From Pleurotus ostreatus/Saccharomyces cerevisiae fusant (taxonomy: Eukaryota; Opisthokonta), in assembly GCA_024196135.1 (NCBI GenBank), contig JAMQCK010000037.1, forward strand, positions 1-64,000: a stretch of 64,000 nt of DNA. Reading direction: 5' to 3'. The notes beneath the pieces were generated by a model. It did not search any database, was not told where the DNA came from, and saw only the letters and a list, made by a program, of their open reading frames with translations. This document shows, in pieces, positions 45,159 through 57,331 of this stretch. Position numbers and translations under genes: made by a program. Within the stretch, counting starts at the first letter, position 1; every line of letters begins with the position of its first letter.

Positions 45159-46103
45159 AATGTTGATAAAGAAGACGGAAAGTTGGATGCAGTTGTGGGT
45201 AGTGGGTCGAGACAAGACACGGCCGACTTGTTCGAAACGCGCAGCGGGCTAGATAAGGTGCCGTTTCCACGTGGACGGATGGGGTACGTCACGAAGAATG
45301 TGACTCCCCGGATGGGCGTTCTGGGGTGGAGAGGCTCCGGTGGCGCGGCAGCACTTTAGGACACTGCTTTACCGTCAGCCTTCGACACCCCCAACGCAAC
45401 TATCTCGGTGCTTACCTTTCGAGAGCAGAGATATCCCGGAGCGTGCGATAGGCCTGGGGTCGCTCAGCGTATGCTCAGAATGACGGCGCAATCGAGTCAA
45501 GTACAGTGTTTCTGAATTCCGATTGCGGCAGAGCACCTCAGATAGTCCGATAATGAGCAGCCTGCAGGCAGCGGCGTTGGGGTAAAGATATGCCAAAGGC
45601 CACGTCTACCGTATTCAACGGACGTACGCAGCAGCGTGCAAACCGCCTGTTCTTCGTGATGAGGGGACGAGCCGCAAACAGCACAAATAGCACGTACACG
45701 CGTATAACTCGAGGCTGATTCTTTGGGTAGCGCGCACACCGATGTGAGGGTGTCTGCCTGTACTGCAACGGGGTGGGAGCAGCTCAGCTGCGCAACCTGA
45801 AATTTGGGATGACCGTCTCAGTTCTGTGGTGCCAGAAGGTGGTGAGATGAAGCAAGGAACGATTACGAGTGCTGACAGCTCTGTATAAACAAATGCAAAG
45901 AAGATTCGCCTCTGTCACGGTTGAACTTGGGCACTGTCACGCTAAAACCATGCTTCTCTGTAGGCGTTTGCTACCTTGACGCGTGGCCCTAAGAGCGCTG
46001 GAGACCCTCGTTCTGAGCTATGGAGGAAGTAACGATGCACAGATTGCATGATCCCGTGTCGGTAATCATACTATTGACGACAACGTGGTTCAACGTCGAG
46101 TGC
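45159..46103. other. Intergenic stretch of about 0.95 kb, no gene recognised
   Basis: Between the fungalysin promoter and the 3' end of mpaB copy E. Several short frames, none with a recognisable domain. Confidence 0.4.
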
Positions 46104-47995
46104 TCAGCCTATGGAAAGCACCGGGTATATTGAGCATCTCCGAGGTCGTACTCTATTTGATTCCTCCTTTGTATTCCTCATCCGGTACGGTTTTGGTATC
46201 GGGCATCCCAGTAACGAGCCCGCCGCTTTCTCGATCTCGTCATGACCCTCTGAAGAGTGATCAGTAACCCGGCCTTCCCTCATAGAATCCACTCTCACCG
46301 TGTTTAAACTTCGCTGGACCCTATTAAAAAGCAGTTCAACCCCTGTGTATCACAGTCCTGCATTGCTCACCATCTCCTGAATATAATATCCCTCGCTCTC
46401 GAACTGCGGCCCAGGAGGAAACTCGCGTATGCCAAAGAATACCGAGAGTTTCGTCGCAATCACAGGCAGCATGCCATCCGGCTTCGGCATGTACCATGGG
46501 CGCGATTGGAAACTAAAGCGCGAGTTGATACCTCAAGTAGCATCAATGCGGCCTGCTTGCACTCACACTTGTGGATGCATGCGCCGGACCTCGCCCGTAT
46601 TTGGGTCGACGCGCGGCATGTTGATCTCAACCAGGCTCGTCATCTTCCGCCGTGGGAGCATGAAATGCTTGTTCCAGAAGGCCAAGGCCCGGAGAGCACC
46701 TAGCGTGGCCGCGTGCATATACCACGGCTGAGCTTCCTCCCTGTGTGCGACGCATTGGTCGGGTCACGAACGTAAGGGAAAGTCACTTTTTGAACGTACA
46801 TCATGCACACGCGCACTCGCTCGCTCATCAAGCACACCGTCACCCTCCTTCCAAACTCCTTGATGCCAAAAGCCTTCGGGAGCGGAAACAACAGCTCGTC
46901 GGCCGTGAACTTGGCGACTTTGGCGTTTGTTGATGCAGGCTTCATGTTCTCCTTCTCATAGTTCTGCTCGACCGGATTAGCGTGACAATAATGATGCGGG
47001 ACTGGCCAACCCACCTCTCGCCACTCGCTGAGTGCCTCATATGTAGGCGGGATGTCCTTGATGTTCATACGCTTGCCGATCTCTACCCAGTATACGAACC
47101 AAGCCTTCGATGAAAGTCAGTCTGGAGGGAAGTGAAGGGAATGTGCATACGTACATGCTTCTCGAGATGGGAGAACGAGCGCCAGCCGTACTTCTCTGCC
47201 CAGGACTGGAGTTCTCGCGAGTCAGTATCCGTGCTTGCCGTTGAAGACGAACGATAGCATACCAAAGGCTCGAACAAGAACAGACATAGGGTGTACAGCA
47301 GATCGCCATTGCGCTGGTCGGTCAAGTCTGGGTGAGCAGACATGCAGGCGAGGAGAAGCTCAACATGGGACGCACGATGTTGTACTTTGAGTGCAGCCAG
47401 TTGACGCGGGCGAGGCTCAAAGCGGCGCGAGGGTCTATCGGCTGGCTAGGATCGTTTGTGGCGCCAGGGAAGTATCCGTTGATTGGACATGTAGCCCAGG
47501 TCGCTGCGAATTATCATCAGTCCTTGGACGGACGGGAGGGTATGGTATAACGACGTACTCAGCAGCAACTCGGTCTAGACACGCGCGGTGTCAGTCATCA
47601 GTAGATGGCATGCACATCCTAGTCAACACGCACATCCGCAACCCGCTTCGACACTGTCTCCCTCGATGCCAATTCCCTAGTCGCAAGCAGTAACTTCGAT
47701 ATCGAGGGCTGCATGACGAACCTTTCATCAGTGCCTTTCTCTTCACCTCACCAGACCCCCCACTCACCACCGCATAGGTCTGAAAGAGTGCAAACTCCAG
47801 CGCCATCGTCATCAAGAATGGCATGTCCCAGCCCAGCGCCAGGTGCACGACCTCCTGCGCCTCAGCGGGGGTGAGGTTCTTGTGCTGATACTTGCTATGC
47901 ACTTCCTCATACTTGCGCCAGCGCAGGGCGAAGACGAGGGAGAGATAGCCGGCAGCTGCTGCGGCGGCTGCGAGCTTGAGGTAGAAGTCGGACAT
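46104..47995 (-). CDS. mpaB-family (PF09995) ER-anchored oxygenase, copy E, spliced
   Basis: Anchor MSDFYLKLAAAAAAAGYLSL, LTPAEAQEVVHLALGWDM, PSISKLLLATRELASRETVS, 16-base microexon at 47559-47574 (TELLL), then TWATCPINGYFPGATNDPSQ and core LARVNWLHSKYNI. Next GDLLYTLCLFLFEPL, WAEKYGWRSFSHLEKH, WFVYWVEIGKRMNIKDIPPT, FTADELLFPLPKAFGIKEFG, AQPWYMHAATLGALRALAF and SRPWYMPKPDGMLPVIATKL. The splice GPAKFKH to EGHDEIEKAAGSLLGCPIPK is followed by a basic tail longer than in the other copies, ending RRCSIYPVLSIG at 46104. It is the least similar to B and C in its middle part. About 430 residues, apparently intact. Confidence 0.87.
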
Positions 47996-48727
47996 CGCTG
48001 TGGTGAGGATATGGCCTGCGTTCAGAGGAGAGGGGGAAGCACGTCAACATCCCGAAATAGGCTTGGTATATGGGTGTCGGAGCCTCCTGGGCGTTTGTTC
48101 AGTTGGCCACAACACGAGGGTAGGTCGTACTTCGGACTCGGAATCCGTGTGCCCCTCTCGTCGAAGCGAATGAGCCGTGCTCTCGAAAGTGCTCCTTGCC
48201 TTGATCGGCTAGTCAATAGACCATCTGGTGTGGCTAGCAGGGCCTGTAGATTTTGTCACAGGTCTGTGTTTAATGATGTGCATGTTCAGGGTTCATGAAG
48301 ATCGTCAGAGGGGCGGAGCAACATTCCCCGGCCTCAGCCTGCTCCGTCGTGCTTGTGGCACGGAGAGCGGAAATGGTGGAGGTCTTGGAGGGAGAGAAGC
48401 TACTGTCGATCTGTCTGGAGAGCCGATCAGAGCCGAATGCCGGAATCGCGGTCAGTGTTGGGAAGGTTTCTTGGTGGCACGAGAGCGCCTTCCATGCTTC
48501 AATCGCCGAGCCAGCACCCAATAAACCAAGTAGAAGCTGATAACAGCAAAGCATTACGACGGCAGAGATATTAATACAACATCGTAAACTAGCAAATACT
48601 CAGTACACAAACAATGATGAACGATAAAGAGCCCACATTAAGGTAACCCTACACATATAGTGTCTTCCCAAGAAAGAGCGGAGCGACTACTGTCGCTCGC
48701 GCGCGTCTGATCACGACTGGCACCGGC
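47996..48727. other. Intergenic stretch, no gene recognised
   Basis: About 730 bases between copy E and the Zn2Cys6 gene. A 94-residue minus-strand frame from 48554 begins with a hydrophobic MLCCYQLLLGLLGAGSAIEA and could be a small secreted protein, but the rest is unconvincing. Confidence 0.35.
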
Positions 48728-51700
48728 TCAGGCGAGACCGCCACCCTTCGACGACGACAGCAAGCTCTCGAGGTCGAAAGAGTCGGCTGGCTGCACGAAC
48801 ATGCCCCCAACGGAGTACGAGCTGAAGATGTCGTCCAAGGAGTAAGTGTCTGGCAAAGGCACTATCAGTATGCCATTGAAGGAGGGTCGCAACTGGATAT
48901 ACGCACCTCTCTCACTCTGCTCCTTCGCCATCGAATCCCTCAACGACGTCTCCGTCGGCGGCGCCGCATTATACGGCAGATCCTTCCCCGTAAACCGCCT
49001 CAACAACCCCGTATCCGGCAACGAGATGAACGTCTTCTTCTCCGTCCCCGATGGCGCGTTGAACTCGATGATGCCTGAGCCTCACATCAGCAATCATCGA
49101 CGGCTCCCATACTAAACGATGAACAACTCACCCTTCGCCTTCTGATTCAACACGCTCAGCACGAACGAGATGCCCGCCCAGTAGTGCTCCATCCGCTGAA
49201 GCGCGCGATACATCGAAGACAAGTTCTGTCGCGCCAGCGATGTCAACAGGAGGTCGACCTTCCGCCGCGGTCCACCGGTTGCGTGCCCTTGCTGGTCGTT
49301 CCCCTGCTGCTCTGCCTCCATCCCCAGCATGCCGAGCTTGATGTCGTACATGAATGCTAGGCTGCGCGCGACGTGAGACCTTGACAGTTCAACTGCTTAT
49401 GGAGGCATTCCACTCACCAGGCAACATATATCGGCTGCACCGCCATCGGGCTCGCCAGATAGCTCTGCGACGCGAACAAGTCCGCAAAGACCAAGCACTC
49501 GCTGATCGTCCGCGAGCACCCAAGCGCGAGCTTGACCGACTTGTCCATGTTGGAGGACATGGGCGTCTCCACGCCCGAGGTGTTCGACAGCAACTCCGGA
49601 TGGTAGACAAGTGCGAGCACGGCATTCGCCCACAGATGTAGAGTGAGGAAGACGCCCTGAAGCATACAGTCATCAGTCTCATGATTAGCAGACGAAGCCA
49701 AAGTAGATACAAACCCCATGCCCCCTCGCCTCCTGATGCTGGAACGCCTCGACGCTCCACTTAAGCCCCGCGGGCAGCTCCTCGTAGAACTGCACCAACT
49801 GGCCCTGCAGATCGCCCAACAGCCCGGGATTCATTGTCGGCCCAACGAGCGTCCTCGACCGCCCTCTCCTCCCATTCAACGCGTTCGCTATGCGTCCGCA
49901 CAGAACCATCAATCTGACGAGGTAAGGGAACGGGCTGGGCTGTACGGGCTCTTGATAGGCTGAGGGGTCGGTGGTGCGCGCGGAGTCGGGGTGCATGTCT
50001 TCGTCGGTGGGTAGCGGGATCTCAATGATTTCCTCGGAGATGGAGACGGGGCGGCCCGTGGAGAAAGACACGATGCGGTCCTACAATTGACAAGTTGAAC
50101 GCGGGAGCCAATAAAGTGTGGAACAGAGCTCACGGTGATGAAAAGATTCCAGAATAGCAACCTTGTCCGCTTGATGTGTGCTGTCGATTCGAAGAGTTCG
50201 TGTGTCTGAACGATGTCAGTCTTGAGTGCGCACCGCCGCCTCAAATCGACGTACCTCATGAAGTCCCAAATCAAGCGCCATACGGATCGCCATACCCGTA
50301 TATTGCTGGAAAACCCTTGAGCATGATCATTGCGGTAAAGAATCGAAGACGGACCCACCCAGAGCCCACTTTCGGAGTTCTATACGCACGCGTTAGTAAG
50401 CTGTTTCTCCTGAAAGTCACAGTCGACTTACCTGTCCATAATTCGCCCACGCTAGTAGTAGGAGACCGGTCACAGTATCGCTCGTCGGCAGATGCAGTAG
50501 CGGAATGAGCAGTTCCTGCGCTTTGGTGATGAACGGCGCACACGCCTTTGTGGGTGATTCGCCATTCTGAGTGTGGAACCGTGCGGCTATGGCGCATATG
50601 CCTGGTCGAGCTGTTTAGTCCTGCTACAACGTGCGTAGCGATGAACACCTACAATTCAACATGAACGCAGACATCGTCCCCGTTTCCAACCGCTCCTCCA
50701 TGCGTTTGCGGTCGATACTAGGGAAATGTCGACCCATTGTCCGGAAGTATGTGTCAAGCAGGGGGATGTGAATATGTGGCAAAGGTAGACCATTGGGATC
50801 GAAAATCTCCTGAGGTGGGGGAGGGGTGTATGGTATGTTTGGGGCGTCGGTGACGGGTGCGGCGGCGGTACTGGATTCCTGAGGGTTATTTGTTCGTGGC
50901 TGCAGCTTGAGGGATATTCGGTTGATTCCTGGACTGTGTAACCGTCAGCGTCAGTGTTTATGATGAGTAGTCGCGAGCACGCACTGTATTGCCGTCGATC
51001 CAGACTGTTCAGGTCAGCAATATGTGAGGGGGAAGACGCAGGATAGCTTACTATGCGATAGTAGTATAATTCGAGTTCCTCGTTCCTCGATGGATCTCCA
51101 TCGATGAAGGCAAATTGTGACTCCAGTGCGCGTACCAGCTGCTCTGTCCGATGCTGATCGGGGGAGGGGGTGTCGTTGAAGGGGCCATTCAAAGTGTTAG
51201 GGGAAGCATGATCGGAGCCTTGGCGATGTTGGCCATGCGATGGGGGCCAGATGTACGACGACTGCGGTAAGGGTGCGGGGAACTGCCATGCATGGTCGTG
51301 GTTGACTGGTGACGGCCCCCCTCCGTTATGCAGCTGGGGTGGTGCCGTTTGGGGCAAGCTCTATACAGTGTACCACGATTAGCCCGAGAAGCACATCCCT
51401 GAGTCCCCCACGCACCCAAAGGTTGTTTTGCTCGTGCATCGGCTTTGGGGGCGCGGACATCCCATGCTCAGCCATTGCTGCCGAAGCGGCCGACTCGCGC
51501 TCCCTCCGCTCGTCGGCCTCCATTTCTCTACGCGTGCGCTTGCGTTTGCGTCCAGACGGCCAGGTGCACTCCTCGTTCGCCTTCTCGCAGGCGCGGCATA
51601 TTGGGCGATCCCCTGAACATCGCGCCCGCTTCGCGCGGCAGCGGTGGCATGCGAGTCTTACCCTCTTCTCCGCGGCCGCCTGCGCCTCCTTCAACTCTGC

Positions 51701-51790
51701 GCTCCTCGTCTCGTTGCTGTTGTTCGTCGCGGGGGAGTCCCCTGCGGGAGATTCTGGTGTGTTTTCCTGGGGTGGGGAGACAGACGCCAT
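48728..51790 (-). CDS. Zn2Cys6 transcription factor with fungal-specific TF domain, spliced
   Basis: The start MASVSPPQENTPESPAGDSP is followed by the binuclear zinc cluster CHRCRAKRARCSGDRPICRA CEKANEEC and a basic linker SGRKRKRTRREMEADERRER. The six Cys have the spacing C-2-C-6-C-6-C-2-C-6-C. The regulatory domain includes LLDTYFRTMGRHFPSIDRKR, ITKAQELLIPLLHLPTSDTV, the hallmark SGMAIRMALDLGLHE, RLLFWNLFIT and DRIVSFSTGRPVSISEEIIE, then later MNPGLLGDLQGQLVQFYEEL. The C-terminus ends ESLLSSSKGGGLA. About ten introns. It stands head to head with the DUF4238-kinase gene. Target genes are unknown; a role over the local oxygenase genes is a guess from proximity. Confidence 0.86.
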
Positions 51791-52489
51791 GGCAGTCGAT
51801 GACAAGAACGAATGTCGGGGAGTCAGGCGGCCGGGTTCGCATATTGGTATTTGCCAATAAACGGGGCGGGGCAAGATGTGGGGAAGCACGTGACGCGGAC
51901 AGGGGCAAATCCTTCTTCAAAGGGCGCTTTACCCGCGCTGGGGTGCATTACAATAACAATGCAGTCGTGGATAGTTTTGTATCGAGACAAAGATGACTGC
52001 TGTGGCCAAGGAGTCCAGGAGGAAGCAGATAAATCTGAAGGGAAAAGTAGAATTTCATCCACGTGGCAAGTCAAAGTCTAAATGCCCTCGGCCTTCGGTC
52101 CGAACGCTGTTCCTGAACGCGACCATTGCCAATCCCCAAGAGCCCAAGCTTGTTCCTTACCGCCACCAGCGCACAGAGCTCGAATGTTATACTTTCCTTT
52201 TGCTTTGCTTCCTCTCTGCGGCGGACCGGACACTGCTCAGCACCACTGGCCTAGACGTGGAATTCCACGAGTGATTGGAGTAAGATGGATTGAATAGTCT
52301 TCGTGAGCGCCCAAGGCGGTGCCCGTTTGCATCGCACGCGACTCTTATCCCAACTCATCACCTCCCTCTTTCCTGACCCCTGCGCTCTATCACCCTGCCT
52401 TCTCCCCCTGAAGCTAGAATAGCGATCACCACAGCTCGACCTAGCAATCTGAAAACCAGAGGCCGCCGGCACCTCCCTCCGTCCTCCCC
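51791..52489. promoter_or_regulatory. Divergent promoter region (Zn2Cys6 factor and DUF4238-kinase)
   Basis: About 700 bases between the two start codons. The in-frame upstream extension of the regulator is not favoured because its first frame lacks a good start. A CACGTGACG motif near 51888-51896 could bind a bHLH factor (E-box CACGTG). Confidence 0.4.
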
Positions 52490-55022
52490 ATGCAGGTTAC
52501 TGCGTACTTCCCCCCGTTCCTCTGGGACTTCTGGCTTCGCGCAACGTACGTCACTGTCCGTCCCACTGTTGCAGATGAGCTGAACCGTCCATTGTAGGAA
52601 AACATACGATGCAGAGACCAGCAAACCTCCCGTCCCAGGGCATCTCAACGTCTACGACACGTTCGAGAATGAGTTCGCAGAGATCAACCAGTCCCCAGTA
52701 TCCCCTCACTTCCGGTCTGATGCCTTCGCCGACCTGCATCACTCTTCGCACGACCGGCGCACGGTAGCCCGTCTACACCTTCTGCAAGATCAATTGTCTC
52801 AGCTCGAGGTCAAGGCAGAGGCCGCCATCTCAGTGCTAGTAGACGAGGGGACGCACAAGAGATACTGGAAGCATGGCGCATACTCCGTCCCCATGGACTC
52901 GCGACAAGCGGACGACCTTCGCAAGTACATCGCTTTCCTGCACTTCCGCAACGGCCCGGTCTATCAGCGTCTGGTCGACGATATTCGCGTCGCAGCGGAC
53001 GAGACACAAGATATCCCGAGAAACTCGGAATTTTCAACTCTGCTCTTCACCTTGGAAGCTATCGGCACGTTCTTGAAGCTTGGTTCACGACATCGCGTTG
53101 GCAATCTGTGCATGGAATGCGGGCGCAGCCCCGGAGAGAATGTATACTTGCAAGAACTGCATAACTTGTGCTGGAAGTTTGCAGACAGTGATTTGAGCGT
53201 AGGCAAGGCTCATGGCGGAGATCATGAGTATATTCTCTCTGAAAATCCGATAGGTTCGTTTTGGCGTGTTCGCCAAGTTTCCCCTCTGATAACTCCCGTC
53301 AGGTTTCATGGACGAGTCTTTCGATGCTCTACCGTAAGTCCATCTCAACCTCCGTCATCCGCATCGGCCACTCAACGCGATCCCAGTAATACCTACGACC
53401 TCTTCCTCCCCATCACCCCCAAACTCGCCATCTACATTCTCTGCGACGACGACCTCTCCGCCCCCACCTCCCCCTCCCCCCTCCCCACCCTTAACTACAT
53501 CCAAATCTTCCCCGAGGCCCAGGTCGACGTCCACCTCCGCAACGCCTTCGTCCTCCACTCCGCCCCGCGCCGCCTCTTCTTCGCGTCCTTCCGCTCCATC
53601 GCGCTCTCCGTCTCCTCCTACGACGAGTTCCGCCGCTCGCCGGCGCACCAGGACTACAGCCGCCTGAAGCAGAGGTGCCGGCAGAAGTACCTGCAGCAGA
53701 CGGTGACGAAGACGCTGGTGATACGGGACGCGATTGTGGTGACGGATCTGACGGAGCAGATATCGAGGATGGGGAGCTCGCCGGTTGCGCACGGCTCGTT
53801 CTCGGATGTGTGGAAGGCGATGTGGGAGGACCCGGTGGAGCATCGGCCGCGGTTTGTATGTGTTACTTGCTTTCATTCAGCTCTGCCTGAGCTTGGATGC
53901 TGACTGCGTATAGGTTGCCCTCAAGCTTTTGCGTCAAATCATGGCCAACAACGTCCGGGAGAAGTTGCTTCGTGTAGGTTCCTCTTGCCGCGCCATTGGC
54001 ATCCACTGACCTTGCTGTTCAGCGCCTGTCCAGCGAGGTCGCCGCCTGGCACCGTCTATGTCATCGAAACGTTGCGCAGTTCCTCGGGATCTACCAGACC
54101 TCGACCACGCTCGGGATGGTTTCTCCTTGGTGCGACAACGGCACGGTGCAGAACTTCCTGCGAGTGAATCGGAAGCAGGATAGACCAGCCATCGTCAGTG
54201 GGCTATACGGCCTGGAGTTCGTGATAGAAGTGCTGACTGCGACGAGTACTTAGCTCACCGAGATCGCCTCTGGCGTGGACTATCTGCACAACTTCAATCC
54301 TGTCATCGTGCGTAGCTGGTCATCTTGCGTGACCATTGTCGTAGCTAACACTGCATGCAGGTTCACGGAGATCTGAAGAGCGTACGCGAGCATATTCCTG
54401 CTTATCTTGGGCCACCTTGTAACACCTTCGCAGGGCAACATCCTCATCGACTCCGAGGGCAAGCCCATCCTCACCGACTTTGGATTATCAAAGGTCCTTG
54501 ACGACGTCGCCGAGTGCGCGCGGTCACGACAAGGTTCATCATCCTGCGGGGGATCGACGAGATGGATGGCGCCCGAGCTCATCTTCGCGATGGCCGATGA
54601 CAATCCGGGCTGTTTCGAGCTGACGACGTGGTCGGACGTGTATGCGTTCGCGTCGGTGTGCTTGGAGGTCAGTCGTTCCGTTTGTCTTCTGCTGCTTTAA
54701 GCGGCTTACGAGCGAGACGTGACACAGATCGTAACCGGCGCCCTCCCATACCCAATGCGCCAGAACGAGGTGTCGGTCGCAGTGGACGTGTATCGTGGTA
54801 TCAGGCCCTCGCAGTGCGTGACCATATCTCCTCATTAAAACCGTTCGCTGATGTCTCCGCAGAGGAGCGAAACTCTGCATCGGCCTCAAGGACGAGGCTG
54901 GCTTCTGGGACTTTCTCAACAGGTGTTGGAGCCCGAATGTCTACGAGCGCCCGAGTATGGGCGATGCCGTGAACTTCTTGCGTTCTGTCGTCCAGGCAGA
55001 CGCATGCGGTGATATATCATAG
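52490..55022 (+). CDS. DUF4238 domain fused to a tyrosine-kinase-like (TKL) protein kinase, spliced
   Basis: About 720 residues. MQVTAYFPPFLWDFWL resembles a degenerate form of the DUF4238 opening HYVPRFLLRNF. Next come HLNVYDTFENEFAEINQSPV, LHLLQDQLSQLEVKAEAAIS and YIAFLHFRNGPVYQRLVDDI, then NTYDLFLPITPKLAIYILCD and RRLFFASFRSIALSVSSYDE, all in the order seen in this family. The kinase half has a weak glycine loop VAHGSFSDVWKA, lysine in VALKLLRQIM, catalytic loop VHGDLKSGNILI (D and N present, HGD not HRD), DFGLSK, and STRWMAPELIF. It ends YERPSMGDAVNFLRSVV. Introns of about 50 bases lie throughout. Multi-copy TKL kinases of this kind are common in Agaricomycetes; its ligand is unknown. Confidence 0.85.
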
Positions 55023-57331
55023 ACTACGCTGACTCGATACGTACATCCCAACGGTTTACATTCATGCTCCATCCTATACGCACGCGAACGGACTTAACGA
55101 CTCACCATGCTGCTCAATCATGTATTTGTACCAGTGTCCATGTAGCTCTTCACTGTATGCATTGCACCTCTGCATACGGAAAGGACTGTGAGAGCTGTCA
55201 TAGGCTTGATTTTTAATTTTGAGAGCTGTTTGTGACCGGTTTATGATCATGTTTATGATCATGTTTATGACCGTTTATGACCAGGGTATTGTTGTGATTA
55301 CAGCGAAGGTGATTATGCGGAGAGCGAACCCGGCACATGCCGAAGCCGTAAACTTTGTGTGGATCGACGTGTCGCCGTCGTCGCCCTCCGCAGCGCCCAG
55401 CATACCCCGACAATGAGCTCTACGTCCTTCGGAAATTTTCCTACAATTTATTGGCCAACTCTCTGTGTCATGAACGGACTATGAAGGCGCTAGCAAGCCC
55501 TAGGGTGGCGCCAGCCGTCTACTTCCTCAGGACCGCCCCATCCCTCCCGAATCCTCCATATCCGCCACGCCCAGATTGTCCTGCTTTCCCAGAGATGACT
55601 TGATGCATGGCAAGGTACCTCGACGATAGAGACGGCTCAAAGCCAGACGACGTCCTGCGCGCATACGCCATCGCATCCCATATTCGGGACAACAAAGGCA
55701 ACGGCCGAGAGGGACCCACACCATGAGAGGCTTGGGCGATTGAGACTTAGGGTGCGTCGTCGAGGATGGCTAAGGGCGTATCAGCGCTGACGGAGGCGTC
55801 GGGCAGATAGAAAGGGATGGACGCCTACGCGCGCGACACCCATCCAATCATTCCACCCCGACGCGTGAACCTGTTCGACCGAGAGAGAGGTTGGTTGATA
55901 GAAAGGAGCCTGGACGACTTCGAATTCGTTGCGCCATCGCAACAGCAGCTCCTCCAACCGCAGGTTATGCACCAGACGCGTCGCCCACCCCACCCCACCT
56001 CGAGCCCGCCCCCCATTCCACCCCGCCACGTAGACATCTGTGTCCATACCCGAGCCCTCCGTGCAGCTGTGCACAAGGAAGCCTGACCGTCGTTTTAGCC
56101 ATCCTCAGACGCACTCAACTTCGCTCAGCCTCCACCGATTTCGTGAAGCTCTTCACCTCCGCCCCACCCCTCCCGCCCATTTGCTAGTTGACATTCAGCC
56201 GGACCAGCACGCACGAGAAGAATACGCACACACGCACCTTTGCGCATTCGCAGTGCACCGAAGCATGAATCACCTTTGATTGTGCCGGAACGTCGACAAC
56301 CCATCGGCGCCTAGACGAAGTCCACCCACGACAGTTGCAGAAAGATTAATTGATAGGATTGCGAAAGCGAAAGCGCACGAATTGGCCATCGTCGAGGACC
56401 TCAACCGCGAAACCGCGATTCAGCGACGTTTGGACGCATTGCGTCAGCGAGAGAGATGTGGCAATCCGGCGCAAAAGGTCAACCTCAGAGCGAAGGGCCT
56501 TCAAGGTATGTGCACTCTGCCTCAGGAGCGGTGCATAGAGGCGTTCGGTTTGGCTTGCGCGAGACGAAGCCGGAATCCGTTCAACCCAAAAGCGCGAGAG
56601 AGCCCCTTGAAGTCGATACCTGCATGAGTGGCGTTTGGAAGCTGACAATCCTTGACAGATATACTATGCTCGCGCAGCGAGATCATGTCGGAGCCCTCGT
56701 CAGCGTACTGCGCATACGCTGCATTTTGGACGCCTGTATTCCGGCGGACAATATGCGTCGGTGTCTATCTCCTAGAGCCCCAGCACGTTAGAAGCGGCGT
56801 CTGGTTCAGCAAATTCGTGGACGTCGAGGTCGGCATCAAGGTTTTCGTATCCTTGCATGTTGAATTGGCCTTCGGCACACAGATCATCGTGGCAACGAAA
56901 CAGAAGCAGAGAAGATGAGTGGCAGTGCCAAGAATTTGCCGACCATCGATGGGTGGAATACTGGCGCACAGACCTGCGAAAACTTCGAGTATGGTGAGTC
57001 ACTTGGGCCTCGTGGCGTAGCTCGAGCTCACTTTTCGTGCGCAGATGTTCGCGCTAGACAATAAGACAGCCAACGAAGCTCTTTGGCCAGCGCGATCCCT
57101 ATCATCTCTTGTTCAACATGACTGTTTCGAACTCCGGTGCTACTGCCTTCCAAATACGGACAATGGGCTGGCGCAGCAACCGGCGCCGGGCCGGCCGACG
57201 ACAAAACCAACGCGTCTGCTCTTGTTCGCGTTTTCTTCTTGACCATCGTCACCCACGAGCGCATACTGCCCTCGAGCTCCTTCCAGCCACATATCCTTCC
57301 TCTAACCCTGACCATACTCGACTTCTGAGTC
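55023..57331. other. Gene-poor stretch of 2.3 kb with one short tandem repeat
   Basis: No coherent gene is seen. A frame at about 56283-56510 encodes a Lys/Glu/Ala helix pattern (RIAKAKAHELAIVEDLNRET) without a good ATG. Another near 56650-56918 has no family. They may be exons of one small gene or remnants. Confidence 0.35.
55239..55284. repeat. Short tandem repeat with TTTATGATCATG units
   Basis: Two copies of a 12-base TTTATGATCATG-like unit, followed by two shortened TTTATGACC units. It lies in the gene-poor stretch downstream of the kinase. Confidence 0.75.

Noticed and set aside
19273..47995. A complete secondary-metabolite cluster
   Set aside because: No polyketide synthase, peptide synthetase, terpene synthase or prenyltransferase is visible; the oxygenase set alone does not make a cluster.
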